A DNA stretch of 64,000 nt. Origin: Bursaphelenchus xylophilus (Eukaryota; Nematoda; Chromadorea; Rhabditida; Aphelenchoididae). Below are positions 1 to 11,999 of the stretch, in pieces; position 1 is the first letter of the stretch, and every line of letters begins with the position of its first letter. The notes under the pieces are model-generated. The model searched no databases. It was given only the letters and a program-made list of their open reading frames with translations, and was not told the origin of the DNA. The stretch spans positions 8,618,001 through 8,682,000 of the forward strand of contig CAJFCV020000002.1 of the NCBI GenBank assembly GCA_904066235.2, read 5' to 3'. A program made the position numbers and the translations under genes.

Positions 1-164
1 TGACCGCTCTCCACGTTTTGTGTGCTCTCTCGGCGGCAAAAATCGTTCAATATCTACCCGCAAAGCGCGAGCTAAAACTTTCAGGAATTGATATTTAGTC
101 TATTCCAGACGTGCGTGCAAAATTTAAAAAAAATCTGAACGTCGCACTTGGGGTACATCCCTTG
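1..164. repeat. MITE-A copy 1, cut by the window start
   Basis: This is the right-hand part of the MITE-A consensus seen in seven other places in the window, in the same orientation as the copies at 8115 and 39693. It holds the conserved segments around the ctctctcggcggc and aggaattgatattt motifs and ends in the terminal inverted repeat with its gtcgcacttggggtac core. The left part lies outside the window. Confidence 0.85.
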
Positions 165-712
165 TCAGTTCCAGAAAATGGTGGCAAGGAAGTGCTATCA
201 AAACAACCGCATTCTTTTCGAAACCTCATCTAACTCGATTGTTAAAAATCGCGAATTCCGCCCAATTTCGAATGGATGACTTTCCGCCCTTTTTAACGAA
301 TTCCGGGCGCCATTTGAATGGGAGAAAAGTCGGACCCGAAATTAGGCTCGGTTGTTTCTTGCCAACAAATTATCCGATTTCTAAAAATGGCCACAACCCG
401 GTTGGATTCGAAATCCCTCGAATTTTCAACTCAACAAAATGCTTTGAGGCAAATTCAGTGGGTTGAAATGTCAAGGAAATGAGGGGGAGACAATAACTCC
501 GAAATGAGATCTCATTAGTGGCCAGTGTTCGGGGCCAAATTTGAAAGTAATCCCCTAACCGACCATATTTATAAATTAACATTTTCGACGAGCATCCTGG
601 GGGAATGCAGAATTCAAATTTTGTGTGTTTGCAAGTGGTCAAAGGGGAATATTTCTGCATAAAAAATTGAAAATGTTCAGGTCCGGAAAATTATGGAAAA
701 TTTTTTAGCTAA
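165..712. other. Intergenic or intronic stretch, nothing recognised
   Basis: The sequence between MITE-A copies 1 and 2 is AT-rich with no exon-like open frame, no splice-site pairs and no RNA gene that I can see. It may be intron of the Ser-rich gene on the minus strand, whose last exons lie beyond the window start. Confidence 0.5.
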
Positions 713-1161
713 CAAGTGAAGTACTCCAAGTGCGACGCTCAGATTTTCTTTAAATTTTGCATTCACTTCAGGCATAGACTAGATATCAATTCCTGAAAGT
801 TTTAGCTCGTGCTTTGCAAGCGCCGCCGAGAAAATCTACGATCTTTGTCGCCGAGAGAGCACACTAAGCGTGCAGAGCGGTCAGAGAGAAAAGCGCTTTT
901 TGCCATAACTTTGCTAGTTTCGCGCGGAAAAAATTAATTTTTTTTTGAAATATTACCCTCTATGGTAGAAATAGGCATGAAACTTTTCGTGCCGAAATTT
1001 GACAAAAAAGTCTCAAATTTTCGCCGACTTTCTATCCAAAAATCTCGGCTGTTTCTGCAAAGCGCGAGCTAGGATTCTCGCATATATTTTAGATAAAATT
1101 ATTCTAAATTTGAAGCAAGTTTCATCAAAATCTAAGCGTCGCACTTGGGGTACTTCCCCTG
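713..1161. repeat. MITE-A copy 2
   Basis: Full-length MITE-A of about 450 bp, in the opposite orientation to copies 1 and 3. It is bounded by the inverted repeat with the core aagtgcgacgctcagatttt at the left and its complement at the right. Flanking trinucleotides are TAA on the left and TTA on the right, so the target duplication is imperfect or of TNA type. Confidence 0.85.
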
Positions 1162-2250
1162 TTAGGAGAAATAAATTCTAATGAAATTTGGAGCCAACAC
1201 TTTTCTGTGGATTTTGATTTAAAAGTGCTCAATTACTAGGCTCCGTATAACATTTATGACAAAAAAAACACGCTGGCTAAAGAAGTATAATTCTTGATTA
1301 CCAGAAATTTTCCCAATATTTTCGCTTTTCGAGGAGCTAAATTGCAAATGTCGCTGGAAACCCTCTCGGTTCTTTATTACTTTCCGCAAAACAAGTACGT
1401 CACGATTCACGCATGTTTTGCGAAAATAAAAGATAATACTTGTCACTCAAAAAAACGCCTCCTTCCAAGGGCGAACACGCACTTAAAAGAAGCCGAGGTG
1501 TAAGCCAAAGCATCCTTACACCCTTAGGGCAAAGTATTCTTACCAGAGTCGACGTTCCCTCTCTCCTCTCTTTTTTTTGACGGAAACCAACTTCTGGCCC
1601 GGAAAGGCGAAAAGAATTGCTACACATTTATGCAAAAAGAGACAGTTCGAACAGCAAGAACTCGGAATTTTGGATGAATTCTTATTGCGTATACGTCTAT
1701 GTAAATTACTTTCCAAAAGTTCGCCCCAAAGACCCCTCGGATTATCGCTTATTGTGTAATAATCGGAGTCCTCATTTATCGTCCCATGACTTTTTCGTGG
1801 AACTCGGCAAATCCTTGTTACTAATCGTTTTCACAATGTTTACAACTCAGTAGCGAAAGAGATATGGGTACACAACAGTTGGCAGAATTAAGATATCAAA
1901 ATAAGCTTAAAAATAATTAAATTTTTTTGTAATTTGCTCTAAATAAACCATGTTTTAATCGCTGAAATCTTTAGGTCTTGCTTTACAGAGGTAGTCAAGA
2001 TATTCAATGATCTTTGTGGACAAAAGACGATAAAAAATGAGAAAAGAAAGTAGAAAAAAATTGGATATTTTGGGGCGCAAAATCTCGATATCTCGTGGAA
2101 ACCACTGGAAAAAATAAAACCTCCCATACGAGTCAGAAAATTCTAATTTTGATTTCAATTTTCACCAAAATTACTCGTCGCACTTTGAGGATTTCCGCTC
2201 CTCGGAGGCTTACATTACCCCATAAATTAGTCATCAAATTTTTTACCCAC
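1162..2250. other. Stretch without a supported gene
   Basis: Short open frames on both strands have no splice signals that link them to the minus-strand gene ending at 2251, and no family is recognised. The exon at 2680-2251 ends with a good donor (CATCAG then GTGGGT), so this is most likely intron of that gene. Confidence 0.45.
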
Positions 2251-5200
2251 CTGATGCACTGCTCCCGTGTCGTTGCAGCGAATAACTGGAAGTGCCAAAC
2301 CTCTGCGCAGCCGCCGAATTAAACGAAAACGATCCGCCGGACATGTGCAGTCCACTCGGCGTCTGGGCGCCGCTGTGGGATCCGCTGAGACTGTCGCTGT
2401 TCCCGGTTGGCGTTGCTAGCGTGCAGATGTGGGCACCCAAAATTGAGCCGCTTCGACTTGGCGCCCGTTGAGGAAAGAGGGAGGATTGGCGGGAAATTGG
2501 ACGGAATTTGACCGATTCGTTGTCGGAGTCTGAGCCATTGGTGAAGCTTTGTCCCATTCCTTGCAGCATCATCAAGGAGGATCGCTGGAACGGCGGCGAG
2601 TGGGCGCTTTGAGAGCGGACCGGCCGAGAAAGAACGGGCGAGAGCAGGATGGTCGGGGAGATGTTTCCGCCCGGCGTTGACTAAAATTTTGTATTGTTAG
2701 CTATAAAAAATGTATTCTAAATTACAACCAACAGATGAGAATGTCTTCCAAAGTAAAAATCCTTTGTATTTTTGGACTCTTTAGAATCTTGCATGCATTT
2801 TTCTCCCTCAATAAGACTTTTTTCCACTGTAATAAGACTTTTTTGGTCTTTTTCAAATTGATATTTCCCCAGCCCCAACCTGAGTGCTATGTGGCCGTAG
2901 ACACGGGATTTGAAGTTCATTTGGCGGGGTCTCATTGTCATCGGAATAGCTGGCAAATGAGTAGGACCTCGAACTAACGCCCGCACTCAGCATTCCAGGC
3001 GAAAGCATGGTGCTGGACGATGCCTCGGAGAGCGCCGAATGCGCTGAAGTGTTGCTGGCTCGTCGCGGAGGCGGAGAGCAGAGGCGAGGGACGTCCTCTG
3101 GGGCAAAATCGTCTCGGGGTACCTGGAAAAAATGAATTGAAATTTGAGAAAAGTTTGGGCTAAAGGCTACGAAAATTAGTACCGAAAAACATTAGGTTAT
3201 CTACAGGCAAGAGCAAAAATTTATTCCGTCTAGTAAGCCGACCGAAAACTTCGAAAAATCTCGGCTTACCTTGCGAATACAAAACGAAAATTTTGAGCTT
3301 AATTTTGAACTCAAATGCACCCCAAATTTGTCCCTCATTCAAACGAAAATTTTGTATCCAAAACAAAAAATAGAAATGGCTGTAAGTGTCGAAAATAAAA
3401 AGGTGAAATAATGGCCGGCCTATCAGAATTGCCACCTAATCTTGTTTGCGTGTATAATGAAGAAACAACCTTTACGAGGAACAGTTATTATCGGGACATT
3501 ACAACTCTTTCCGCTCGTTCCTAAAAGTTGCAAAAAATTTGCAAGTAATTTGCAAAGTTTTGATTAAATTTGGCAAAAGTTTGTTTAATTCGTGGGAAGT
3601 GGTGATATCGAAACACCCGAAAAAATCCGACATTGCTTGGTAGGTTTCAACCGAAAAAAGTCACAAATTTCGAGATCATTTCCAGCCGAAAAAACACTGG
3701 TTTTCGGGGTAAAAGTGCCCTACTTCAAAAGGTCGCAGCAACCTCAGTTTGCACTTAAAAATCTTGTTATTTCATAGGCAAAAATTAATGTCACTTAAAA
3801 ATACATATTCCAAAAACAAAGTCTCTGCGTTGCCTCCGCCGGAAGTTATAGCCTCCGACTTTTTTCTTGAGTAAATAGATGAATAAAAAAACAGTAAATA
3901 GATGAATTTTTTTAAAATTTAAAAGGGCTTACCTGCAAGAAATGACTGGGCGAAGCACTCCTCATCCACGGATTCAGGACCGTCGGCTCTGGCGTTGGAG
4001 TATTGATCACCAGCGTCGAGGTGGACGATTTGTAATTCGAATTTGGGGAAATCGGAATCTCCGGCGAGTCCGGATTCTCATAATCGCTGTTCGGAGGACT
4101 TGGCGGGTTGAGAAAAATTCGAATTACGGACAAATGCGAGGCTAGTCGGCGCATCCGCGAGTTCCGACGAACTTGCGGCATTTCAGACGATATGATTGGT
4201 CGAGAACAAGCGATGATATGGGAGTTTGACGGCGGTCACGGTAGAGATCGATGGGTTAACTGTCATCGACGTTGATCACAGGCTTTGTCGTGGCATTTCT
4301 TTCTTGTAGAGAGCAGATTTCTTATGGAATATGTGGAAGAATCTCAATTTAAAAGCAGACCCAAAAACCGTCCATTATTGCAAACTTGGACCCTCTGCGG
4401 GGCCTTCTAAATTATGATGACTAGTCATGGAATAGAGAAACATTCGTATTACGAGAGACCTCGAAACTGTAAAAACTGTAAACAAAGTTGTTCGGGAGAG
4501 AAAATATAGCAAAATTTTTTAAAAAATTTTTCATGGTTTTTGCTAAAAATATTGTCTACCACAAAGAAAGCAGAAGGTAGATATTATCATTAGCATGGAA
4601 ATATCTACCTTTCTCCATTTTTTGGCCACAAAATCTCAATGATTTTCGAAGAACTTTGCTGCCAAATTTGCGCTTAAAATTTAGCATACGCTTTAAAAAA
4701 TTGCATTCGTTCTGTTCCCAAAATTTCATCAAAATCTAAGCGTTGCAGTTCGACCATTTTGTGTGTAAAATTTCAAAGCAAGAACTGCTTGATGAGGCAA
4801 AGAAATCGTAAAAATTTGGCCAAGCAACCTAAAACAAGGGCCCCCCTAAAAACGCCAAACAGATTGAGGGCTGGAAGAACATATTATTTCGAATTCCGAG
4901 GCCGTTTCCGGCTTTCTTTGACGACCTCGGAATTCGAAGAAAAATGTAAAACAGTAGTGGAGTGAGGATAAATTCGTCCACCAAGCAAAGCAGCCGAGGA
5001 TATGACAATTCGTTTGTAAGCGTGTGGCGAGAATTATTCGGACAGGAATATAAAAATTGAGTGATGAAAAACAGACCACTTAGATGGCTTTACAATTTTT
5101 GGGAGATAAAATTTTCGGCCGTGGACGAAAAAATGTATGCAAGAGGCCAACACTTTGCGGATAATCCTCTCACATCTTTGCTTACAACGCAGGTCTTCGA

Positions 5201-8200
5201 CAAAGGTGAGTAAAAATGGGATGGGGTATGAAAATTGGATGCTGTAGAGGTATCTGTTGACATGCCAAACAGAATTATAATTATTGAAAAGCTTGTTGAC
5301 AAAGAAAGTACGAGCGCCAAGTATTCTGTGGCAAGCTTGCAAAGTAGAACTGGTTGGATTTACATTGGGTAGATGTGTATCAATCCTCGAAGATTTTACG
5401 GCCAAGTAATCAGAAAAGTTTTGATGAAACTTTTCGCAAATTTTTAATCCAGTGGGAGACCTGATCCAGTGGCAAAAAACGTACCATTTTGCATTCAAGA
5501 AGTAAAGAAAATGTGGCAAAATACCTCCCTCTCCAAGTGAAAAAACTCCGATTTCAAAAGCGCGCCCGCTCTTTTTGTGAGGGAACCCTTCAAAACGAAA
5601 TTTTCTCACTTGGAGAGGGAAGCATTTTGCCACATTTTTTATACTTCCCGGATGCAAAATGATACGTTTTTTGGCACTGGGTCAGGTCGCCTACTGTAAA
5701 TCTTTTAAGATCGCGCTTTGCAAAACAAAACGTGATTTTTAGTCCAAAAGTGAATGGGAACTAAATAGCGCCTATGTATTCAAAATCATTGAATGTATAT
5801 GCGGCCTCTCTAAAACAGAAGCTAAAATTTGAGGGGTCTAAAATGTGCCATAAGCGTAAAATTTATGCAAATTTACAAAAATTATGACACCACGCGTCGA
5901 GAAGTTTTTAAATACAAGAAAAGTGCTTCTATGTGGTATGGAGTTACAGGTCGAGATATACATAAAAAATTCGCAAAATAATGCCTGTAACTCCATACCC
6001 ATACAGGGTGCGCCAAAAATATTGGGACTCATATTTTTACTTGCCCTGCGGGCTGCAATGGTACAAGAGCAAAGTGGTCGCTTGTGCAAACGTGCAATGC
6101 TCCCAAGAATCTATCTTCAAAGTTTCAGACAGAGTAGTCGTATACGACACCTGTTCTGCCATTATAAGTGCTCACAACTAAGGCCCCTGAGACACGGACC
6201 CCAAAATGGATAAAAATTGGAAACACTAGTTTTACCGTTGCATGCTATGGCAGAAATTCACTTTATATGACAGAGTAGCGGTCGCTTTTTGTACACTAAA
6301 AATGATTTTTACTTATAATGACGATTACATATTTTACAGCCCGTCAAAGTCGACCTAAAAACGCGCCGTTTTCCAGAAAACTTCCGTAAGATCAACGATT
6401 TTTATGTAGAAGTTTCCATGTAAGGTTCCCAGCGTATTAGGCATCAGTGATACTTTTATAAGGACAACGAGAGTCTGACTAGTCGTCTTTGAAAAATTAT
6501 TTTTTTATCTGCTGCCTCTGGGGCATGAAATAGTGACTACAGCGGTAGAATTTACTCTAAGGTTGCTCGTCAAGTGAGCTTGGACTGAAGATCGCTAAAA
6601 ATAAATCAGTTGTGTCAGCATGTTTCCCGAGTATAGCGTTACGTCGATTTTTACGCTCAAGTACTTTTCAACTTGTAGTAAACTGCCAAAATATATCAAG
6701 CTTCGAAGGACCGTGCCTCCAATCCGCACCATAAAGTTTTTTCCATACAGAAACTGCCCCCTTGTAGGTGTAGATTTTCTTTTACAATATGACAATTCCC
6801 TATGTACACACTCTATAACCACAAAATTTTAGAGCAACACGGGCGATACTGTGGTATTGAGATCGTTAAAAACATAAAAATCCGAACTTTCGGGATTTTT
6901 TTTGTTTTTTCGACCAGCGTCGCTATATCGGTCGTCAACCATGATTACATACGTTGTTACGAAGTGAATAGCATGTGCTTTAAACACAATAAATTTGAAG
7001 GATCTTACTTTCCCTTAGCGGAAATAATGGCCAAATTGATTTCCCGGTCATCCACTTGAAAAGAAAATTTTGGTCCCCCAAAAACTTTTGAATATTTTTT
7101 CAAGTTTGCAATAGGCCTCAACCCTGGCATTACCGTTGCCGTATAGCAAGACTGTTACCCTTGCTAAAACGGCCAAAAGTTTTGATTCCAAGGCCAGCCG
7201 AAAAAAGCTACACGGAATTGATTTTTGTCCCAATATTTTTGGCGCACCCTGTAGAAGTACTTTTCTTTCTTAAAAAGATTTTTTGTTTTTAATATTTTTT
7301 GAACCCATAGGAACCTCAAAGCTAGAAAAATTCAACACTAAACGCTAGCGTTCCACTTGCCGATTCAACTAACTATGCAGAACGCTTTTTTTTTGCGAAC
7401 AAAAACCCCTAGACTTCTCCGCTTCCCCTCAATCTAACCGTCTTTTTCTGGCATCGCGAAACTGCGCTCGAGGGGATTAACTAAGACCCGCAAATTCCAT
7501 AAAAATATTTACATTTTCCAGCGCTTTCCGATGTGTAATCCATGCCTTAAAATTGCCTTGGACGTCATAGCAATTAATCCAATGTTGAACAGCTTTCCGA
7601 CCAAAAATATTGGGTGTTTCTGCAAAGCGCGAATTTTGAATCAAAGTCTTAAAAAATGAAGCTAATTTGCGCCAAATTTCAATACGATTCGTTGAATTTT
7701 TGCTACGTTTTTATCTTAAAATCATCGTTTTTCTGCAAAATACGACCTAAATTTTGCCATAAGATGCTTACGGTCATTTTTTAAAATGTACAAAAAATTA
7801 TAATGCGATCTATTTACTTCATTGACCACTCTAAAACCTAAAAAAAGTAACTAGCAGTACATGCACTCCTTTCCCGGTCAAATTAAGCCTCAAAAAGTTG
7901 GAATTGTTTTTGTCGTAAAAAGTAAATGGATGAGGAACGCCATCTTTTTTTTTACCAGAAAGTTGGTATTGAATTTCAATTACCTCATAGAGAATTCCAC
8001 CCACAAATCGGCGGGCTTCAAGGTTCCGAATGGATAAACAGAAGATAAAAACATTTGCGTAATCGATGAACAGTAATCGTATATACTAAATGCAACCTTA
8101 AATGCCAGCACTAACAGGGGAAGTACTCCAAGTGCGACGCTCAGATTTTGATGAAACTTGGCACAAATTTAGAATAATTTTTTCTAAGATACATGCGAGA

Positions 8201-11041
8201 ATCCTAGCTCGCGCGTTGCAGAAACAACCTAGATTTTTAGATCGAATTTCGGCAAAAATTTAGGACTTTTTGTCGAATTTCGGGACGAAAAGTTTCATGC
8301 CTATTTCTAGCGTAAAGGATAATGTTTCTACGAAAAATCAAATTTTTCCGCACGAAACTGCCAAAGTTATGGCCAAAAAGCGCTTTTCTCTCTGACCGCG
8401 CTCCACGTTTAGCGTGCTCTCTCGGCGGCAAAAATCGTTCGATATCTCGGCAGCGCCCGCAAAGCGCAAGCTAAAACTTTCAGGAATTGATATTTAGTCC
8501 ATACCCGACGTGTGTGCAAAATTCAAAGAAAATCTGAGGGTCGCACTTGGAGTACTTCCCATGTAAAGTGGAAAATGGGGCAAGCGAATTTTTGAAAAAT
8601 TTTAGATACTTTTTAGTACGAATTCCTAAAAATTTTAGCTTGCGTTTTACAGAGAGAAATAATTTTTTTCTCTGGCCGAGATGTCCAACGATTTTTTCGA
8701 CGAAAGAGTATGCGAATTACGGAGAGCAGTGAGACAAAAAAAATCTTGATTGAAAAAAAAATTTTTTGTAAAAACAGTGGCTGTTTAAGTAGAAATTAAG
8801 CCTAAATTTTTGATGAGTAAAGATACAAAAAAGCGAAAAATTTTGACCGAATTGCATAGTAAAAATTTCAAAGCACACGATAAAATCCCGGTTAGGAAAA
8901 CCTAGCCTAAGTACGTGGTTTCATCAAAATCTGAAAGCCATACAAACCTTGAGCACTTTCATAAATTCATTTTAAATGTCAGTACTAAAGAAGGTTTGAC
9001 AATTATAAAAATGGCATTTTCAAATTAAATTTGGTGCAAGACGCACGTAACCCTGCAGTTTTGCTGTAAAAAGGGCATTGTAATGGGGCCCTGGCCCTTT
9101 TTACAGCGAAACCCGGAACTTGTTCGATCTTTAAGTAAAAAATTTTTAAATCTAAATTTGATTTTTTGTATTTAAGAATACAAAAAATCTCGTCCGGAGA
9201 GCCCTGAAAACACCCCCAGCGTCCGTAATCCGCCAACCAAAAGGGGGTTGGTAAAGATTCCCCCTTCCGCTAAATTTAACATTTCCCATCTTGGGCTCGT
9301 CTTTCACCAAATTTAATCAACCCAAATGAATAAAATGCCTTCAGGGCACAACTGCCAAAGTGTATTTAAATTTATCCGCAATAAATTCGCACCGGTTTTT
9401 TCGCCATTTCCTTGTTGAGAAATTATGTAATGGATGGGGAGTTATGTAACGGGGATATGAGACGGGACTTTTATGGCATTTCTTTGCCATTAATCTCGGT
9501 TTTTGAGGGAAATGTAAGGGGATTTTGATGAAAATTGGGGCTGATGGGGGCTGGCGAAGAACGCCATGTGTAGGGTTGAGATGTTGCCAAAAAGGATTAT
9601 AGTTGGCACGCACATAAGACGGAGATTTTGACAAAAATTGGCACAAATCAGAGTATGATGTTTTACGAGGTCTACGAGATTTCTGGGGGAGGTTTTTTTA
9701 AGTCATCAAGATTTCTTGACCAAAAATTTGCCAAAAATTAGAAAAAATACTGTCATTTTTTTGATTTTAAGCGTTCAAGTCCAAGCCGGCTTTAATTCAA
9801 GGCTCGCCTTGTCAGCAAATCGACCACCCAACCCGACAATTACAGTACCCTATATTAAAGTTCCCTGAACAGAACAAACAGCCATCCCGCAAAAATATTT
9901 TCCCATTTACTCCATGCTTGTCTGTCGGTTTTTGTGAAATCTCATTATTATTTATTAAACTCCATCCTCACGTCTAGCAAAAAATAATAAATGGTTCCGA
10001 GAGAAGGAATAATAAGAGCACTATGAGGGGAGTTTGGCATGCAAGATTCGTCTCGAGTCTTCCCTGAATGAATTCTCTTTGTCGAACCCTTAGTTGGCCT
10101 CGATGGATTTTTTGGGAGGCTTTGAAAATACAGATATATACTTACCATTGCTTCATTGCAATAGGTCTGCGGCAATGAGTGGGGCGACTCGCAATTGAAA
10201 CTCCTGGTCAAAGGGGAGCTTACATTCTGAAATTTTAAGGGTTATTATACAGTGTTCGGAAATAACAAGGGAAGCATCGAAATGCGTCAACTTCTCCGGT
10301 AAAAACAATGATGAATTTCTTTATACATAAGCCAGCAAAAGTACCAATTTTTCGGCAAATTTTCTGATTTAAAACCTCAGCAGCGCGAGCCTATAACTTT
10401 GAGAATTTCATCTGTAAAAACAAGGTGTCCTAGGACCTGTAAAAATATGGTGCCCGGGCTGTTTTTATTTTCTTATGGCCAGACGAGTCCCTTTTGTTTT
10501 CTAGTCATCCATAAGCTTAGAATATCATGTCTAAATCGCATAATATTTTACAGCCTAGTGAGCGTCAGAGAAAAAATTAAGGCAGATTTGGTAGAAAGTC
10601 ATCAAAGTAGCACTGATTTTTGAGCTAGCTCAAAAATTTAAAAATTTAAAAATATTTTTTTGACTACATACTCAATTTCCAAAATGGCCGTCGTCATATG
10701 TAAATCAAAACAAAATTTAAGCAAAAATTGAATTTTTTTTTTTATTTTTTTTCTTGGCCAAATTCCCCGTAAAAAAAACTCACAAACTTCCCAGAGCACC
10801 GCGACGAAGTCCTCAGCCGAAACAACGGCGAATCCAGCGAACTCTCCGCCGAACTTTTGCAAGCTCGGACTCGATTCAGGAACGGTCGAATGTCATCAAA
10901 ATCCTCCTCATCCCTCTCGTGCAGAACGTTGAAATTGGAAGTTGCGCGGAGGTCGAGATTCTCCGGCTTGTTTTTCTTCTGCAAACTCAGGGAGTTGGCG
11001 TTAATTTCCGCCAACGAGGGCGGCCGAGGTTTTCGGGACAT
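2251..11041 (-). CDS. Ser/Pro-rich intracellular protein, 3' end outside window
   Basis: A multi-exon minus-strand gene. Exons read are 11041-10784 (start MSRKPRPPSLAEINANSLSL, donor GTGAGT), 10226-10146, about 4181-3933, 3122-2880 and 2680-2251, with frames that join and good donors. The acceptor of the third exon is uncertain. The visible protein of more than 400 residues is rich in Ser and Pro, with many RRxS-like sites (VRRNSRM, PRRASNTS, RPISRQSS) suited to basophilic kinases or 14-3-3 binding. There is no signal peptide, membrane segment or catalytic motif. The last visible exon ends in phase 1, so the gene runs past base 1. Intron 2 (about 6 kb) carries a mariner-type element, a MITE-A and a MITE-B. 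I do not recognise the family. A distant resemblance to FAM122/PABIR-type phosphoproteins (RRNS followed by SP-rich blocks) is too weak to name it. Confidence 0.65.
4888..4938. repeat. Short inverted repeat (hairpin)
   Basis: A 14-base arm, ttcgaattccgagg, is matched by its exact reverse complement about 22 bases later. It lies within the large intron of the Ser-rich gene and is probably a relic of a palindromic element. No promoter or mature-RNA signal is visible. Confidence 0.5.
5450..5696. repeat. MITE-B copy 1 (palindromic, TA-type)
   Basis: About 250 bp with long terminal inverted repeats. The left arm begins at the cagtggga end and contains ggcaaaaaacgtaccatttt. The right arm holds the complement and ends in actgta. 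The centre carries the reduplicated core of the family (aagtgaaaaaactccgattt and its complement). It lies in the large intron of the Ser-rich gene. Confidence 0.85.
5935..5999. repeat. Hairpin next to the mariner-type element
   Basis: The arm ggtatggagttacagg is followed 33 bases later by its exact reverse complement. It ends five bases before the mariner-type terminal repeat. A stem of 16 bp with a 33-base loop could be an RNA hairpin or a remnant of another insertion. Confidence 0.5.
6004..7251. mobile_element. Tc1/mariner-type transposon, degenerate
   Basis: The ends are perfect 25-bp inverted repeats beginning cagggtgcgccaaaaatatt, flanked on both sides by TA, the mariner target-site duplication. 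The 1248-bp length is typical of mariner. No intact transposase frame remains. A minus-strand frame at 6822-6595 contains MVRIGGTVLRSLIYF, which resembles the mariner MVWGGI...G.T.L.F segment, so I infer a decayed transposase on the minus strand. It is inserted in the large intron of the Ser-rich gene. Confidence 0.85.
8115..8563. repeat. MITE-A copy 3
   Basis: Full-length element of 449 bp bounded by caggggaagtactccaagtg and its near complement. It is flanked by TAA on the left (ctaa) and TAA on the right (atgtaaag), a 3-bp target duplication. It lies in the large intron of the Ser-rich gene. Confidence 0.9.
9060..9111. repeat. Short hairpin
   Basis: The arm tttgctgtaaaaagggc pairs with gccctttttacagcgaa, separated by about 17 bases. 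There is one G-T wobble near the base of the stem. It lies within intron sequence. It could be a small palindromic element or a structured RNA; nothing else supports expression. Confidence 0.45.
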
Positions 11042-11389
11042 GGAGATGATGGATGACTGGCGGTTTTAAAGCGCTCAATTTGCGGGAGAGAAGAGAACGG
11101 CGAGGAAAGATGAATGCACAAGGAACATATTGATCATGGTAAGGCAGGGGAGTCGGTATGTTAACCTGGAAGAAAAATTGGTAAAAATTATAGGTAATAT
11201 GTTAAAATAGAGTCTTAAAAAGTCTCGAAAAAAAGGGCAAAATCTACCGATATTTGAAAAAAATTGCCTGTGTAGTCCGGGCAATCCCCGAATTGAGAAA
11301 GGATTAGCTCGCGATTTATTACGGCGAAAGAACCGCCTTCTTGACGAGAGAGCGCGCAAAATAAGGAGAGTCGGGCAGACGAATTAATG

Positions 11390-11495
11390 AAGGAAAGGGC
11401 CCTTCAAAACAAAGTTTTTTTTCACTTGGAGAGGGAAGCATTTCGCCACATTTTTGATACTTCCCGGATACAAAACGGTACGTTTTTTGCCGCGA
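11390..11495. repeat. MITE-B half copy
   Basis: Only the right half of MITE-B is present: cttcaaaacaaagtttttt, then cacttggagagggaagca and the acttcccggatacaaaa segment. The left arm is missing. It is separated by only about 50 bases from MITE-A copy 4. Confidence 0.75.
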
Positions 11496-11542
11496 CCTTT
11501 AGCTCAAAAAATCTCAAAAATTTATTTTAAATTTTTTTCTTA

Positions 11543-11983
11543 CAAGGGAAGTACCCCAAGTGCGACGCTCAGATTTTGATGAAACTTGGCACAAATTTAC
11601 TAAATATCGCTTCCTGAAAGTTTTAGCTTGCGCTTTGCAGGCGCCGCCGAGATATTGAACCATCTTTGCCGCCGAGAGAGCATGCTAATCGCGGAGAGCG
11701 GTCAGAAAGGAAAACGCTTTTTGGCCATAACTTTGTTAGTTTCGTACGGAAAAAAAAGATTTTTTGTGGAAACATTACCCTCTATGGTAGAAATAGGCAT
11801 GCAACTTTTTGTGCCAAAATTCGACAAAAAGTCTCAAATTTTGGCCGACTTTTGATTTAAAAATCTCGGTTGTTTCTGCAAAGCGCGAGTTAGGATTCTC
11901 GCATATATTTTGCAAAAAAATTATTCTAAATTTGTGCCAAGTTTCATCGAAATCTAAGCGTCGCACTTGGGGTACTTCCCCTG
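11543..11983. repeat. MITE-A copy 4 with a swapped left end
   Basis: The body runs in the orientation of copies 2, 6 and 8. The left terminus, however, carries gatgaaacttggcacaaatt, which normally sits at the opposite end, so both ends now have the same subterminal sequence. Left flank TTA, right flank TCA. It lies upstream of the first exon of the Ser-rich gene. Confidence 0.85.
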
Positions 11984-11999
11984 TCAATAAAATCTCAAA

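Noticed and set aside
8237..8431. Repeated frames beginning MPPREHAKRGERSER at 8237, 11666, 39815 and 62241
   Set aside because: These are translations of MITE-A, which is non-coding; the frames differ in length and are broken among copies.
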